The notes: a model not told the origin generated them from the letters alone. 49,466 bases of DNA from an uncultured Clostridia bacterium (GCA_944393485.1 CALYAJ010000005.1:1-49466); one strand, 5' to 3'; shown: positions 1 to 7,720, numbered from the stretch's first letter. A program made the numbers and translations.

Positions 1-78
1 TTTGATTTGGTCTATTTTTGTTGTGCTATATTTTTTTATTCTGTTTTCTAATCATGTATTACTTTCCTATTATACAAA

Positions 79-115
79 AAATAGGGATTTTAGAACCGCT
101 CCAAAATCCCTATTT
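79..115 (-). terminator. Rho-independent terminator of uvrC
   Basis: A perfect 13-bp inverted repeat (arms 79-91 and 103-115) lies just beyond the uvrC stop. On the minus strand it is followed by a run of five T. The loop and right arm resemble sequence behind glmS at about 5237-5270, so this may be a copy of a dispersed element used as a terminator. Confidence 0.8.
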
Positions 116-119
116 CCTA

Positions 120-1916
120 TTATTGTAATTCTTGTTTAATTTTTATCGCTAATTCTTTATTTATTCCTTTAACTGTCATTATTTCTTCTGGTGATGCATT
201 TTTTATATTGCTTACAGTTTTAAATCTTTTTAAAAGTAAATTTCTCTTTACCTCTCCTATTCCTGATATTTTATCTAATGCAGATTCTGTCATTTCTTTT
301 TCTCTTAACTTTTTATGATAAGAAATTGCAGTATCATGAACAGTATCTTGAAATTTAGTAATCAAGTTTAGTAATTCTTCTGATATTTCTATTTCATTTC
401 TATTTTCATCCATTAATGCTCTAGTTCTATGCTTATCATTTTTTACCATACCGAATATTTTTATATCAACACCAAGTTTGTCTATAACTCTTCTTGCTGC
501 TCTAATTTGTGTAATTCCTCCATCAACAAATATTACATCTGGTAAATTTCCAAATCCAGCACTTTCTCCATTTAATGAATGCTTTAATCTTCTTTCTATT
601 ACTTCTTCCATACATCTTGGATCATCTTGACCATAAACTGTTTTTATTTTAAATCTTCTAGATAAATTTTTCTTAATAATTCCATTTTGCATTACGCACA
701 TTCCTGCAACCATATTTGTTCCTGATATATTTGATATATCATAACATTCTATCTTTCTAGGAATTTTATCCATTTTCAAAACTTCTTTTAATTCTAATAA
801 TAAACTATTCTTATCTTCAAACTTATTTTTTAAAGTAATATCTGCATTATTTTCAGCCATCTCAACAAAACGTAATTTTTCACCTTTTTGAGGAGTTTTT
901 ATTTCTACTTTATGGTTTGCAATATTTGAAAGCCATTCTTCTATACTTTCTTTATCTTCTGGCTCCTCCCTCATCATAATTTTATTTGGTAAATTTGGAT
1001 TATCCATATAATATTGTTTTAAAAATCCAGAAAGAATTTCACTATCTTCCATATCAATTAAATCTTGGAAGAAGTAATATTCTCTACCTACCATTTTGCT
1101 TCCTCTTACAAAAAAGATTTCTATGCAAACTTCTAAATCATTTTTTGCAATTCCTATAACATCAATATTATTTTCTGAAATATTAGAAACTCTTTGTTTT
1201 TCTGATATTCTTTCGATTGCCACCATTTTATCTCTTAAATATGCTGCTTTTTCAAAATCTAATTTTTTTGATGCTTCTTCCATTTGTATTCCAAGTTCTT
1301 TAATTATTTTACTTGTTTTTCCTTCTAATAAATCTATTATTTCATCTATTTGTTTTCTATACTCTTCTTTAGTAATATATCCAACACATGGCGCAAAACA
1401 TTTTTTTATGTGATAATTTAAGCAAGGTCTTTGAGTAGATTTAAAACTTCTACATTGTCTTATTTTATATTTATTTTTTATAAAATCAACCATCTCTTTT
1501 GCTGCACCTGGATTTGCATATGGTCCAAAGTATTTTGAGCCATCATTTAATAATCTTCTTGTTATAATTACATTAGGGAAATCAGACTTTACATCTATTT
1601 TTATATATGGATATGTTTTATCATCTTTTAATAAAACATTAAATTTAGGTCTATATTTTTTTATTAAGTTACATTCTAATATTAATGCTTCTGCTTCATT
1701 ATTTACTACTATATATTCAAAATAATCTACTAATGAAACCATTTTCTTTATACGTTCTGTTTTATTTGTTTTTCTAAAATATGATGTAACTCTTCTTTTT
1801 AATGAAATAGCTTTACCAACATATATGATATTATTATTTTTATCATGCATAAGATACACACCAGGTTTTGATGGTAATTTTTTTATTTCCTCTTCTATAT
1901 TAAATTTAGCACTCAT
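120..1916 (-). CDS. uvrC: Excinuclease ABC subunit C (UvrC)
   Basis: UvrC makes the 3' and 5' incisions around bulky DNA lesions after UvrA/UvrB recognition in nucleotide excision repair; it acts in the cytoplasm. The 598-residue product has, in order: an N-terminal GIY-YIG nuclease (GVYLM at 19-23, YVGKA at 32-36), a cysteine-containing linker, a UVR helix pair near 200-235 that binds UvrB, the RNase H-like second nuclease (ECYDIS, later FVDGG) and C-terminal helix-hairpin-helix motifs. The length is normal. A longer in-frame start exists 51 bases upstream, but the ATG at 1916 has a GAGGTGA ribosome site at the right distance and is preferred. The gene appears to be monocistronic, with its own promoter and terminator. 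Confidence 0.97.
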   Translation of the reverse strand: MSAKFNIEEEIKKLPSKPGVYLMHDKNNNIIYVGKAISLKRRVTSYFRKTNKTERIKKMVSLVDYFEYIVVNNEAEALILECNLIKKYRPKFNVLLKDDKTYPYIKIDVKSDFPNVIITRRLLNDGSKYFGPYANPGAAKEMVDFIKNKYKIRQCRSFKSTQRPCLNYHIKKCFAPCVGYITKEEYRKQIDEIIDLLEGKTSKIIKELGIQMEEASKKLDFEKAAYLRDKMVAIERISEKQRVSNISENNIDVIGIAKNDLEVCIEIFFVRGSKMVGREYYFFQDLIDMEDSEILSGFLKQYYMDNPNLPNKIMMREEPEDKESIEEWLSNIANHKVEIKTPQKGEKLRFVEMAENNADITLKNKFEDKNSLLLELKEVLKMDKIPRKIECYDISNISGTNMVAGMCVMQNGIIKKNLSRRFKIKTVYGQDDPRCMEEVIERRLKHSLNGESAGFGNLPDVIFVDGGITQIRAARRVIDKLGVDIKIFGMVKNDKHRTRALMDENRNEIEISEELLNLITKFQDTVHDTAISYHKKLREKEMTESALDKISGIGEVKRNLLLKRFKTVSNIKNASPEEIMTVKGINKELAIKIKQELQ

Positions 1917-1938
1917 TTTTTCACCTCGCTTGTTTTTT

Positions 1939-1967
1939 ATTATATATATATTATTTATTTTTTTCAA
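1939..1967 (-). promoter_or_regulatory. Sigma-A type promoter of uvrC
   Basis: On the minus strand, TTGAAA (1962-1967) and TATAAT (1939-1944) are separated by 17 bp, and the uvrC ribosome site follows closely. Both boxes sit in very A/T-rich DNA, so the exact positions are provisional. Confidence 0.6.
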
Positions 1968-1981
1968 TTAATTATGTAGTA

Positions 1982-2009
1982 AAGGGAAAAAGCAGCAGCT
2001 CTTTCCCTT
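1982..2009 (-). terminator. Probable terminator after the two-gene cassette
   Basis: The arms at 1982-1993 and 1998-2009 form a hairpin of about 11 bp with one mismatch, just after the stop of the 121-codon gene. No clean T-run follows on the minus strand, so termination is plausible but not certain. Confidence 0.5.
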
Positions 2010-2025
2010 AAAGTTTAATGAGAAT

Positions 2026-2391
2026 TTAATCGCTAATTTGCGGATGGGCATCCATTCGTTCAAGCATATCAGAAAATTCAAGCATAATATCGTCAATTTC
2101 TGAATAAGTAATTTGCATGCTCCAAACTCTTTCTGCGGACCGAATGGTAATCCAATCTTTTCCGACAATCGCATCATGATTGTCATCAATCTTGAATTTT
2201 ACCTCGTCATCAGGTCTTAACCAGTCCGAGTCCATATTCCTAAAAGCCTTTATGCTAGCTTTTAAAACAGCTTCCCAGTCAAGTCCTTCTTCGTAAGTTA
2301 TGGTTATCTCTCTTTCTCCTCCAATAGTAGAAGCTCCAACCTTCACTACCTCAAAGTTCACATTTCCTAACCGGATAAATTTTTGTCTCAT
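2026..2391 (-). CDS. Hypothetical protein, second gene of a two-gene cassette
   Basis: I do not recognise this 121-residue protein. It looks cytoplasmic: there is no signal peptide or membrane segment, it is rich in acidic residues and tryptophan, and its last third is a predicted helix rich in D, E, I and L. The start at 2391 is chosen because a GGAG site precedes it; the frame is open 30 codons further upstream, but that stretch lacks such a site and runs into the hairpin at 2455-2506. Third codon positions hold visibly more C and G than the neighbouring genes, which suggests acquisition from elsewhere. It probably shares a transcript with the 158-codon gene upstream. An immunity-like or accessory role is possible but is only a guess. 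Confidence 0.75.
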   Translation of the reverse strand: MRQKFIRLGNVNFEVVKVGASTIGGEREITITYEEGLDWEAVLKASIKAFRNMDSDWLRPDDEVKFKIDDNHDAIVGKDWITIRSAERVWSMQITYSEIDDIMLEFSDMLERMDAHPQISD

Positions 2392-2454
2392 TTTACCTTT
2401 TCTCCTTTCAACTTTCTTTACTACGCCATATATTATAGCATTTTTTAAGGTATT

Positions 2455-2506
2455 AATCAACATAAAACACACCTTAGCCATGTCTAAGATGTGTTTTATG
2501 CTGATT
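2455..2506 (-). other. Long hairpin between the two cassette genes
   Basis: The arms 2455-2477 and 2484-2506 form a stem of about 23 bp with a 6-base loop. The two plus-strand mismatches (A-C and C-A) become G-U pairs in the minus-strand transcript. The stop codon of the upstream gene is inside the base of the stem. No clear T-run follows, so this could be a weak terminator, an RNA-stabilising element or a processing site. Confidence 0.7.
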
Positions 2507-2981
2507 ACCGTTCATCTTCAAAATCTGAACAAATCCAAAGATTTTCGGTATCTTCTCCCAATTTCAAGAATAATCTATCCAGTTCATCTAATACAGACAT
2601 TCCATCTGCATAGAATGAAGTTTCGGCTATTCTTGTTTTTCCATCAGAGCTTTCTAATTCAGCCCTAACATTATTGCCCGAAAAACGAATAGTTACTCTC
2701 TCGTTCAGTTTGAAAATTATTTCTAAAATAAATCTTCCAAACACTACTGAAAACTCGTTTTCCTTACTTGCCTCTTTCAAGGCATTTAGTAAATTTGCAC
2801 AATACTGCATATCTGTTGTCTCTTCATTAGTTGTTTCAAACTCTATATGCAATTCTTTTCCTCTTTGCTCGCTTCCTATAATCCACATATGATCGGATTC
2901 TTTTATATCTAGAAGCTTAAAAGAAATTTCTTGTCCTTTGTATACACTCCGGTAAATACTATCCCTTACTTTTTCTATCAT
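2505..2981 (-). CDS. Hypothetical protein, first gene of a two-gene cassette
   Basis: This is an unrecognised 158-residue protein, apparently cytoplasmic and acidic, with alternating short beta-like stretches and an acidic C-terminal tail. GGAGG lies 7 bases before the ATG, and a good promoter is seen upstream (3032-3060). Codon choice is less A/T-biased than in uvrC or glmS, as in its downstream partner. The pair sits between two housekeeping genes, uvrC and glmS, which is the kind of location where small accessory cassettes insert. No known domain could be assigned by eye. Confidence 0.78.
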   Translation of the reverse strand: MIEKVRDSIYRSVYKGQEISFKLLDIKESDHMWIIGSEQRGKELHIEFETTNEETTDMQYCANLLNALKEASKENEFSVVFGRFILEIIFKLNERVTIRFSGNNVRAELESSDGKTRIAETSFYADGMSVLDELDRLFLKLGEDTENLWICSDFEDER

Positions 2982-3031
2982 ACTTTTTCCTCCACTTTGG
3001 ATATAAAGTTAAAACAAATAGTATCTTAGGT

Positions 3032-3060
3032 ATTTTACACCCTTTTTATATTAATTTCAA
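3032..3060 (-). promoter_or_regulatory. Promoter of the two-gene cassette
   Basis: On the minus strand, TTGAAA (3055-3060) and TAAAAT (3032-3037) are separated by 17 bp, about 50 bases before the start codon of the 158-codon gene. Confidence 0.6.
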
Positions 3061-3090
3061 TATATTTACAGCATTTCTTTCTGACATTTT

Positions 3091-3156
3091 TTGACACACT
3101 ATTTACCGGTTTATTATATTGGACTTGATACTTTTTTAATTTTATTATAATATAAT
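3091..3156 (+). promoter_or_regulatory. Promoter region of glmS
   Basis: TTGACA (3091-3096) and TATATT (3115-3120) are 18 bp apart on the plus strand. A second possible pair is TTGATA at 3125 with an A/T-rich -10 near 3146-3156. Transcription would start roughly 80-110 bases before the ribozyme cleavage site. A small hairpin (GTAAAC/GTTTAC, 3160-3177) opens the leader. An AAAGGAGG at 3194 has no start codon at a usable distance. Confidence 0.5.
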
Positions 3157-3237
3157 AGCGTAAACCAAAAAGTTTACAATGTAATCAAATTTGAAAGGAG
3201 GTTTATTTTATATATTATAAATGACAATTTAATAAAA

Positions 3238-3361
3238 GCGCCAGGACACTTTTAGTGTTGACGAGGTCAGAGTTTATCGAAATATTCGGCGGGTACTCTG
3301 TGGTTTGCTACAACCATAAATATTAGCAAAACCTACTAGTGATAGTAGAACAAATCTAATT
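3238..3361 (+). promoter_or_regulatory. glmS ribozyme (glucosamine-6-phosphate riboswitch)
   Basis: This is a self-cleaving leader RNA that uses glucosamine-6-phosphate as a cofactor and lowers glmS expression when the product is plentiful. The core is recognisable: AGCGCC at the cleavage site (predicted between 3237 and 3238), GTTGACGAGG, GTTTATCGA and TTCGGCGGG, then the CAGAG/CTCTG stem. The optional P1 hairpin is very short (ACACT/AGTGT). At the 3' end, P4 pairs ATTAG (3322-3326) with CTAAT (3356-3360) and encloses a CTACTA/TAGTAG hairpin. The element ends about 50 bases before the glmS start codon. Confidence 0.95.
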
Positions 3362-3414
3362 GTGTAGCTATATTGTTACTTTTTGGTTATTTTTATATAT
3401 AGGAGGAACAATAT

Positions 3415-5238
3415 ATGTGCGGAATAGTTGGTTACATAGGAACCAAAAAAGCTAAGCCTATATTAATTAACGGCTTACTTAGACTAGAATACAGAGGTTA
3501 TGACTCTGCAGGAATTGCCACAATAGAAAAAGATGGCATAAAACTTGTAAAAGAAAAAGGAAGAATTGCAAATTTAAATTCAATTGATGAAATTAATACA
3601 TTAGAAGGAACTATTGGTATTGGTCACACTCGTTGGGCAACTCATGGAAAACCTTCAGTAGAAAATTCTCATCCTCATTATGATAATAGCAAAACATTTG
3701 CTGTAGTTCATAATGGTATTATAGAAAATTATCATGAACTAAGAAAATTTTTGGAAGACAAAGGATATACTTTTTATTCAGATACAGATACAGAAGTTAT
3801 ACCAAATTTAATTAGTTATTATTACAAAACAGAAAAAGATTTTCTTAAATCTGTTAAAAAAGCATGTGATGATTTAAAAGGAAGTTTTGCATTAGAAATA
3901 CTTTGCAAAGATTATCCTGATAATATGATTGTTGTAAGACAAGATAGTCCATTAGTTATAGGTAAAGGACTAAACGAAAATTACATTTCATCAGATATTC
4001 CAGCAATACTTTCATTTACAAAAGATTTTTATTTCTTAAATGATCGTGAATTTGCTGTTTTATCTAGGAAAAATATAGACTTTTATGATAATGATTTAAA
4101 TAAAATTGAAAAACCAATTAAAAGTATTGAATGGAATACTGCATCAGCAGAAAAAGATGGTTATGATGATTTTATGTTAAAAGAAATCTATGAACAACCA
4201 AATGCCATTAGAGAAACTATTGGTTCTAAACTTTCAGAAGATGAAATTTCTTTTAATGATTTTAGTATATCAAAAGAATATTTACAAAGTATAAATAAAC
4301 TATATATTGTAGCATGTGGTACAGCTATGAATGCTGGATACACTGTAAAAAACACATTTGAATCATTATGCAAAATTTCTACAGAAGTAGAAATTGCTTC
4401 AGAATTTAGATATAAAGATCCACTAGTTGATGAAAAAACTTTATGTATTTTTATAAGTCAATCTGGTGAAACTGCAGATACTATAGCTGCTTTAAAACTT
4501 GCAAAATCTAAAGGAGCAAAAACTTTAGCTATGGCTAATGTTATTGGTAGTTCTATTACTCGTGAAGCAGATTACTGCATATATACACATGCAGGTCCAG
4601 AAATAGCAGTTGCTTCTACAAAAGCATACACATCACAAGTCGTTTTATTAAATATTTTAGCACTATATTTTGCTGAAATATTAAAAACAACTCCTAAAAA
4701 AGAACTTTCAGAACTAAAGAAAGAATTACTAGAATTACCAAAAAAAGCAGAATTAGCTTTAAGAACAGTTGCAGAAATAAAAAATTTTGCAAGTATTGTA
4801 TACAAAGAAACAGATATGTTTTTCTTAGGTAGAGGATTAGATTATTATACAGCTTTAGAAGGTTCTTTAAAATTAAAAGAAATTTCTTATATTCACTCTG
4901 AAGCATATGCTGCTGGTGAATTAAAACATGGACCTATTGCTTTAATCGAAAATGATGTTACAGTAATAGGAATTATTACAAATCCTTTATTAGTAGAAAA
5001 AACTGTAAGCAATATGCAAGAAGTTATTACACGTGGTGCTAAAACTTTAGTAATTACAAACCAGAATATTGATAATTCACAATTCTTTAAAGTTATTAAT
5101 ATTCCTGAAACAAATCCACGTTTTGCACCAGTACTTTCAATAATTCCTTTACAATTACTTTCTTATTATATTTCTAAAGCTAAAGGACTAGATGTTGATA
5201 AACCAAGAAATCTTGCAAAATCAGTAACAGTTGAATAG
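3415..5238 (+). CDS. glmS: Glutamine-fructose-6-phosphate aminotransferase (isomerizing)
   Basis: GlmS makes glucosamine-6-phosphate from fructose-6-phosphate and glutamine, the first committed step towards UDP-GlcNAc and the cell wall. The 607 residues are full length. The N-terminal glutaminase domain begins MCGIVGYIG, with the nucleophilic cysteine at position 2, and carries GHTRWATHG and HNGIIEN. Two SIS sugar-isomerase domains follow (SQSGETADT and the EGSLKLKEISY region), ending in the conserved LAKSVTVE tail. AGGAGG lies 8 bases before the start. Expression should be controlled by the ribozyme in its leader. The stop codon lies within the left arm of a hairpin that resembles the uvrC terminator. 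Confidence 0.98.
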   Translation: MCGIVGYIGTKKAKPILINGLLRLEYRGYDSAGIATIEKDGIKLVKEKGRIANLNSIDEINTLEGTIGIGHTRWATHGKPSVENSHPHYDNSKTFAVVHNGIIENYHELRKFLEDKGYTFYSDTDTEVIPNLISYYYKTEKDFLKSVKKACDDLKGSFALEILCKDYPDNMIVVRQDSPLVIGKGLNENYISSDIPAILSFTKDFYFLNDREFAVLSRKNIDFYDNDLNKIEKPIKSIEWNTASAEKDGYDDFMLKEIYEQPNAIRETIGSKLSEDEISFNDFSISKEYLQSINKLYIVACGTAMNAGYTVKNTFESLCKISTEVEIASEFRYKDPLVDEKTLCIFISQSGETADTIAALKLAKSKGAKTLAMANVIGSSITREADYCIYTHAGPEIAVASTKAYTSQVVLLNILALYFAEILKTTPKKELSELKKELLELPKKAELALRTVAEIKNFASIVYKETDMFFLGRGLDYYTALEGSLKLKEISYIHSEAYAAGELKHGPIALIENDVTVIGIITNPLLVEKTVSNMQEVITRGAKTLVITNQNIDNSQFFKVINIPETNPRFAPVLSIIPLQLLSYYISKAKGLDVDKPRNLAKSVTVE

Positions 5239-5270
5239 GAATTCGGGGACGGTCCTAAAATCCCTATTTC
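5232..5270 (+). repeat. Dispersed hairpin element at the glmS 3' end
   Basis: About 25 bases here, read on the plus strand, closely match the minus-strand sequence directly behind uvrC (79-115). The shared part is a GGxxxCGGTxCT loop followed by AAAATCCCTATTT. The left arm is degenerate and overlaps the glmS stop codon (5236-5238). The GGGGACGG block resembles short repeats I recall from other Firmicutes; that link is from memory. Confidence 0.55.
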
Positions 5271-5276
5271 ATAGAA

Positions 5277-5313
5277 AAAAACCTAAATAAATTTAAAATT
5301 TATTTAGGTTTTT
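5277..5313. terminator. Bidirectional terminator between glmS and the reductase-like gene
   Basis: An 18-bp inverted repeat (5277-5294 with 5296-5313) has A-runs on the left and T-runs on the right, so it can serve both converging genes. Confidence 0.85.
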
Positions 5314-5333
5314 CTTTATATTTTAATTATAAC

Positions 5334-6191
5334 TCATTGACTAGCTAATTTATCTATTGTTACTCCTCCACGGTTTGCATCCCAATCTATTTCTATAGAA
5401 TTATATTTTTCATTTTGAAAATCGTTCAAAACTCTTACATCTTCCTCTTCTAAATCGAAATCTAATGCTTCTAAATTACTATCTATATACTCTTTTTGAG
5501 TTGTTTTTATTAATGTATATAATCCTTTTGCTTTTAACATCCAATTAATTAAAATTTGATTTTGTGTTTTATTGTATTTTTCAGCCATTTTTACTAAAAA
5601 ATCATAATTTGCTTCTGCTATTTTATTTCTTCTTAAAGCTTGATAACATATAAATTTTATATTATTTTCTTTACAATAATCCACTAATCCCATATTTTCA
5701 TATATCTTACAATCTAAATTATATACACCTTCAAAACTATATATTCCAAAATTATTTTGTAATTCTTTTAATTGTTCAAAAGAAGTATTACTTGTTGATA
5801 AATACCTTACCTTTCCTTTTTCTTGCACTTTTTTCATTTCGTAATAAACATCTAATAATGGAAGCTTACATACTTCTGGAGTATGTATTTGAAGTGCATC
5901 TATATATTCTATACCCATTCTTTTTAAATATTCATCTATTTGTTTTTCTACATCACTTTTCTTTTCTATATATTTTTCTAAATGTGACATTACAAAAATA
6001 TCTTCTCTATTTATTTTACCGAAAAAGTCTTTCAAAAAATCTACAATTGCACAATCTGAATACATTAAACTTGTACTTATATAATTTTGTCCTTTTCTAA
6101 AAGAATATAATAATCCATCTAATGTTTCTTTTTTATTTTCCAAATCTAATTTATATGTTCCTATTCCTATTGGATTTAATTTTTCTATCAT
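5334..6191 (-). CDS. Aldo/keto reductase family protein with degenerate active site
   Basis: This 285-residue protein has the AKR fold: GIGTYKL near the N-terminus, QIHTPE in the middle (His103), a STSN segment and a C-terminal block ending in NLEALDF, as in NADPH-dependent members. However, two of the four catalytic residues appear to be replaced. The aspartate of the usual IDTA motif is Ser39 (ISTS), and the lysine of the usual TK motif aligns with His70 (MSH). Tyr44 and His103 remain. It may have a different reaction, or bind NADP without reducing a carbonyl. GGAGG sits 7 bases before the ATG. It lies downstream of bofA with 10 bases between, so it may share that transcript. Confidence 0.85.
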   Translation of the reverse strand: MIEKLNPIGIGTYKLDLENKKETLDGLLYSFRKGQNYISTSLMYSDCAIVDFLKDFFGKINREDIFVMSHLEKYIEKKSDVEKQIDEYLKRMGIEYIDALQIHTPEVCKLPLLDVYYEMKKVQEKGKVRYLSTSNTSFEQLKELQNNFGIYSFEGVYNLDCKIYENMGLVDYCKENNIKFICYQALRRNKIAEANYDFLVKMAEKYNKTQNQILINWMLKAKGLYTLIKTTQKEYIDSNLEALDFDLEEEDVRVLNDFQNEKYNSIEIDWDANRGGVTIDKLASQ

Positions 6192-6201
6192 TTCTTACCT
6201 C

Positions 6202-6465
6202 CTATGTAATAAGTAAATTTATTATAACTAATAATATTGCACCTGGCAAGCCTAATAATCCTATTAGCACAGATGTAACTATATTTAAGCCGACATGAAA
6301 ATTAAAGCTTTGACCTATATAATTTATAATTAATATTAAAACTCCTCCTAAAATCGAATTTAAAGCCAATTTAAATAATACTTTTAGAGGTTTTACAAAA
6401 ATTCTCCCAAACAAAAAAATAAAACAAACTGCTGCAGAAAATGCCAAAACATTATTATAGTCCAT
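6202..6465 (-). CDS. bofA: BofA-family pro-sigma-K processing inhibitor
   Basis: This is a small integral membrane protein (87 residues) with hydrophobic segments and the family signature near the C-terminus: VGLNIVTSVLIGLLGLPGA. In Bacillus, BofA sits in the outer forespore membrane and holds the SpoIVFB protease inactive until the forespore signals. Several in-frame start codons lie close together; the ATG at 6465 is chosen because AGGAG lies 8 bases upstream. The gene follows a DUF2508 gene, as bofA follows yaaL in Bacillus, which supports the assignment. No spoIVF or sigK gene is in the window. Confidence 0.88.
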   Translation of the reverse strand: MDYNNVLAFSAAVCFIFLFGRIFVKPLKVLFKLALNSILGGVLILIINYIGQSFNFHVGLNIVTSVLIGLLGLPGAILLVIINLLIT

Positions 6466-6513
6466 ATACATCACTCCTGTTTTAATATATGAATGTATAT
6501 GGACAAATATTCT

Positions 6514-6801
6514 TTACATCGCTTCTTGTTTAGTTATTAATTTTATATTTTTTTCTTCTATATTATCTATTATCAATCCTCTTCTTTTAATTTTCTTTAA
6601 TAAATAATTCATTTTAGATTGATTAGCTTTTATTTGATATGCATAATAATCTACTAATTCATCTTCTGCAAATTCATAATTTTTATTTGCGAGCTCTAGT
6701 TCCCCTTTAGTTCGAATTAAACATTTTATTAAATCTAGATCTTTTTCTTTATCTGTATAATCTATAATCTTTTTCTCTTTTATATAAGTTTCATATATCA
6801 T
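6514..6801 (-). CDS. DUF2508 family protein (YaaL-like)
   Basis: This is a small, charged, helical cytoplasmic protein of 95 residues of unknown biochemical role. The pattern (an N-terminal DLDLIKCLIRTKGELELANKN-like helix, then a DYYAYQIKANQSKMNYLLKKI helix) fits DUF2508. The neighbour bofA gives independent support, since recR-yaaL-bofA is a common order; recR is not adjacent here. The first in-frame ATG overlaps the GGAGG ribosome site, so the second ATG at 6801 is taken as the start. A promoter lies just upstream (6825-6853). Confidence 0.8.
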   Translation of the reverse strand: MIYETYIKEKKIIDYTDKEKDLDLIKCLIRTKGELELANKNYEFAEDELVDYYAYQIKANQSKMNYLLKKIKRRGLIIDNIEEKNIKLITKQEAM

Positions 6802-6824
6802 AAAAACCTCCATCAGATAATCTT

Positions 6825-6853
6825 ATTTTAAGTCTTACAATAAGTATATTCAA
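6825..6853 (-). promoter_or_regulatory. Promoter of the yaaL-like/bofA operon
   Basis: On the minus strand, TTGAAT (6848-6853) and TAAAAT (6825-6830) are separated by 17 bp. The ribosome site of the yaaL-like gene follows within about 20 bases. Confidence 0.55.
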
Positions 6854-6864
6854 ATTTTTGTAAT

Positions 6865-7683
6865 TTATACCAAAAGAGAAATAATTATAGAGATTGGCCA
6901 AATAAAAAATATATTTAAAGTGTTTGAAACAACTAAATTATTGCTAGATTCTACTAATCCCAATATATTATCTTTATTTTTATAAAATTTTTGACTTTCT
7001 ATAAATGTAATAAATTCTGGAATGCTTGTCGCAATTCCTAATATTATTCCAATAATAATTTCAGAAATATTAAAAGTATAACATAGTACTTCTAATGTAT
7101 CGCTTAAAATATTTCCCACAAAATATAATATTATTCCTATTAAAATTATATATATAACATATTTTAGTACATTCCCTTCTCTAGATTTATATTCAGAATT
7201 AATTTCGTACTTTTTATGAATATTAGTATTTATTTTATTAAAAATATAAAATAATATAATAAAAATTGGAATTAATATAAGTGCTTTTTCCATATTATAA
7301 TACATTACTAAAATTGGGATAATTATAGTAATTATAGATAAAAATATACTTATTAAAATTGCTTTGTTCTTTATTAGTTTAATATTTTTATTAATAATTA
7401 TTGAACCTAAATATTGAATTACATTTATTAAATTCGAACTTAATATGTTAATTATACCAGTATTTACTAATCCTGTTATAGCAGAAAAAGTTGTAGTAAG
7501 AAACTCTGGAATACTGGTTGCAATTCCAGATATTGCACCTATTGTATGTGATTTTAAATTTAAGCTTTCTCCTAGTTTTCTTATTGTCGGAACTAACATC
7601 TTTTTTGATATTAAAATTATTACAAAAAGTTCTAATAATAGCTTTAAAAATTCTAAAAATATTTTCATATTTAAATTATGCAC
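6865..7683 (-). CDS. Sodium/calcium exchanger family membrane protein
   Basis: This 272-residue, highly hydrophobic protein has about eight or more membrane segments. Two alpha repeats define the CaCA cation antiporter superfamily: an identical GIATSIPEF occurs at about 53-61 and again at about 216-224, each with the membrane glutamate that binds Ca2+/Na+. Each repeat is completed by an SSN/VSN-LN segment. It probably exchanges Ca2+ for Na+ or H+; the ion is not certain. It is slightly shorter than typical YrbG-like members. No strong ribosome site is seen before the ATG at 7683, and an internal ATG at 7668 is an alternative. It starts only 15 bases after the rplQ terminator. Confidence 0.82.
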   Translation of the reverse strand: MHNLNMKIFLEFLKLLLELFVIILISKKMLVPTIRKLGESLNLKSHTIGAISGIATSIPEFLTTTFSAITGLVNTGIINILSSNLINVIQYLGSIIINKNIKLIKNKAILISIFLSIITIIIPILVMYYNMEKALILIPIFIILFYIFNKINTNIHKKYEINSEYKSREGNVLKYVIYIILIGIILYFVGNILSDTLEVLCYTFNISEIIIGIILGIATSIPEFITFIESQKFYKNKDNILGLVESSNNLVVSNTLNIFFIWPISIIISLLV

Positions 7684-7697
7684 TTTAAAGCAAAAAA

Positions 7698-7720
7698 ATA
7701 AACATGCTTAGCATGTTTAT
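7698..7720 (-). terminator. Terminator of the ribosomal supercluster after rplQ
   Basis: A perfect 10-bp stem with a 3-base loop (7698-7707 and 7711-7720) is followed on the minus strand by seven T. It lies 10 bases beyond the rplQ stop. Confidence 0.9.

Noticed and set aside
1096..1413. Plus-strand open frame of about 105 codons inside uvrC
   Set aside because: It lacks a ribosome site and recognisable sequence and lies fully inside a conserved gene on the other strand.
3194..3223. AAAGGAGG followed by ATG in the glmS leader, a possible leader peptide
   Set aside because: The ATG is about 19 bases from the ribosome site and opens a frame of only three codons, so translation is unlikely.
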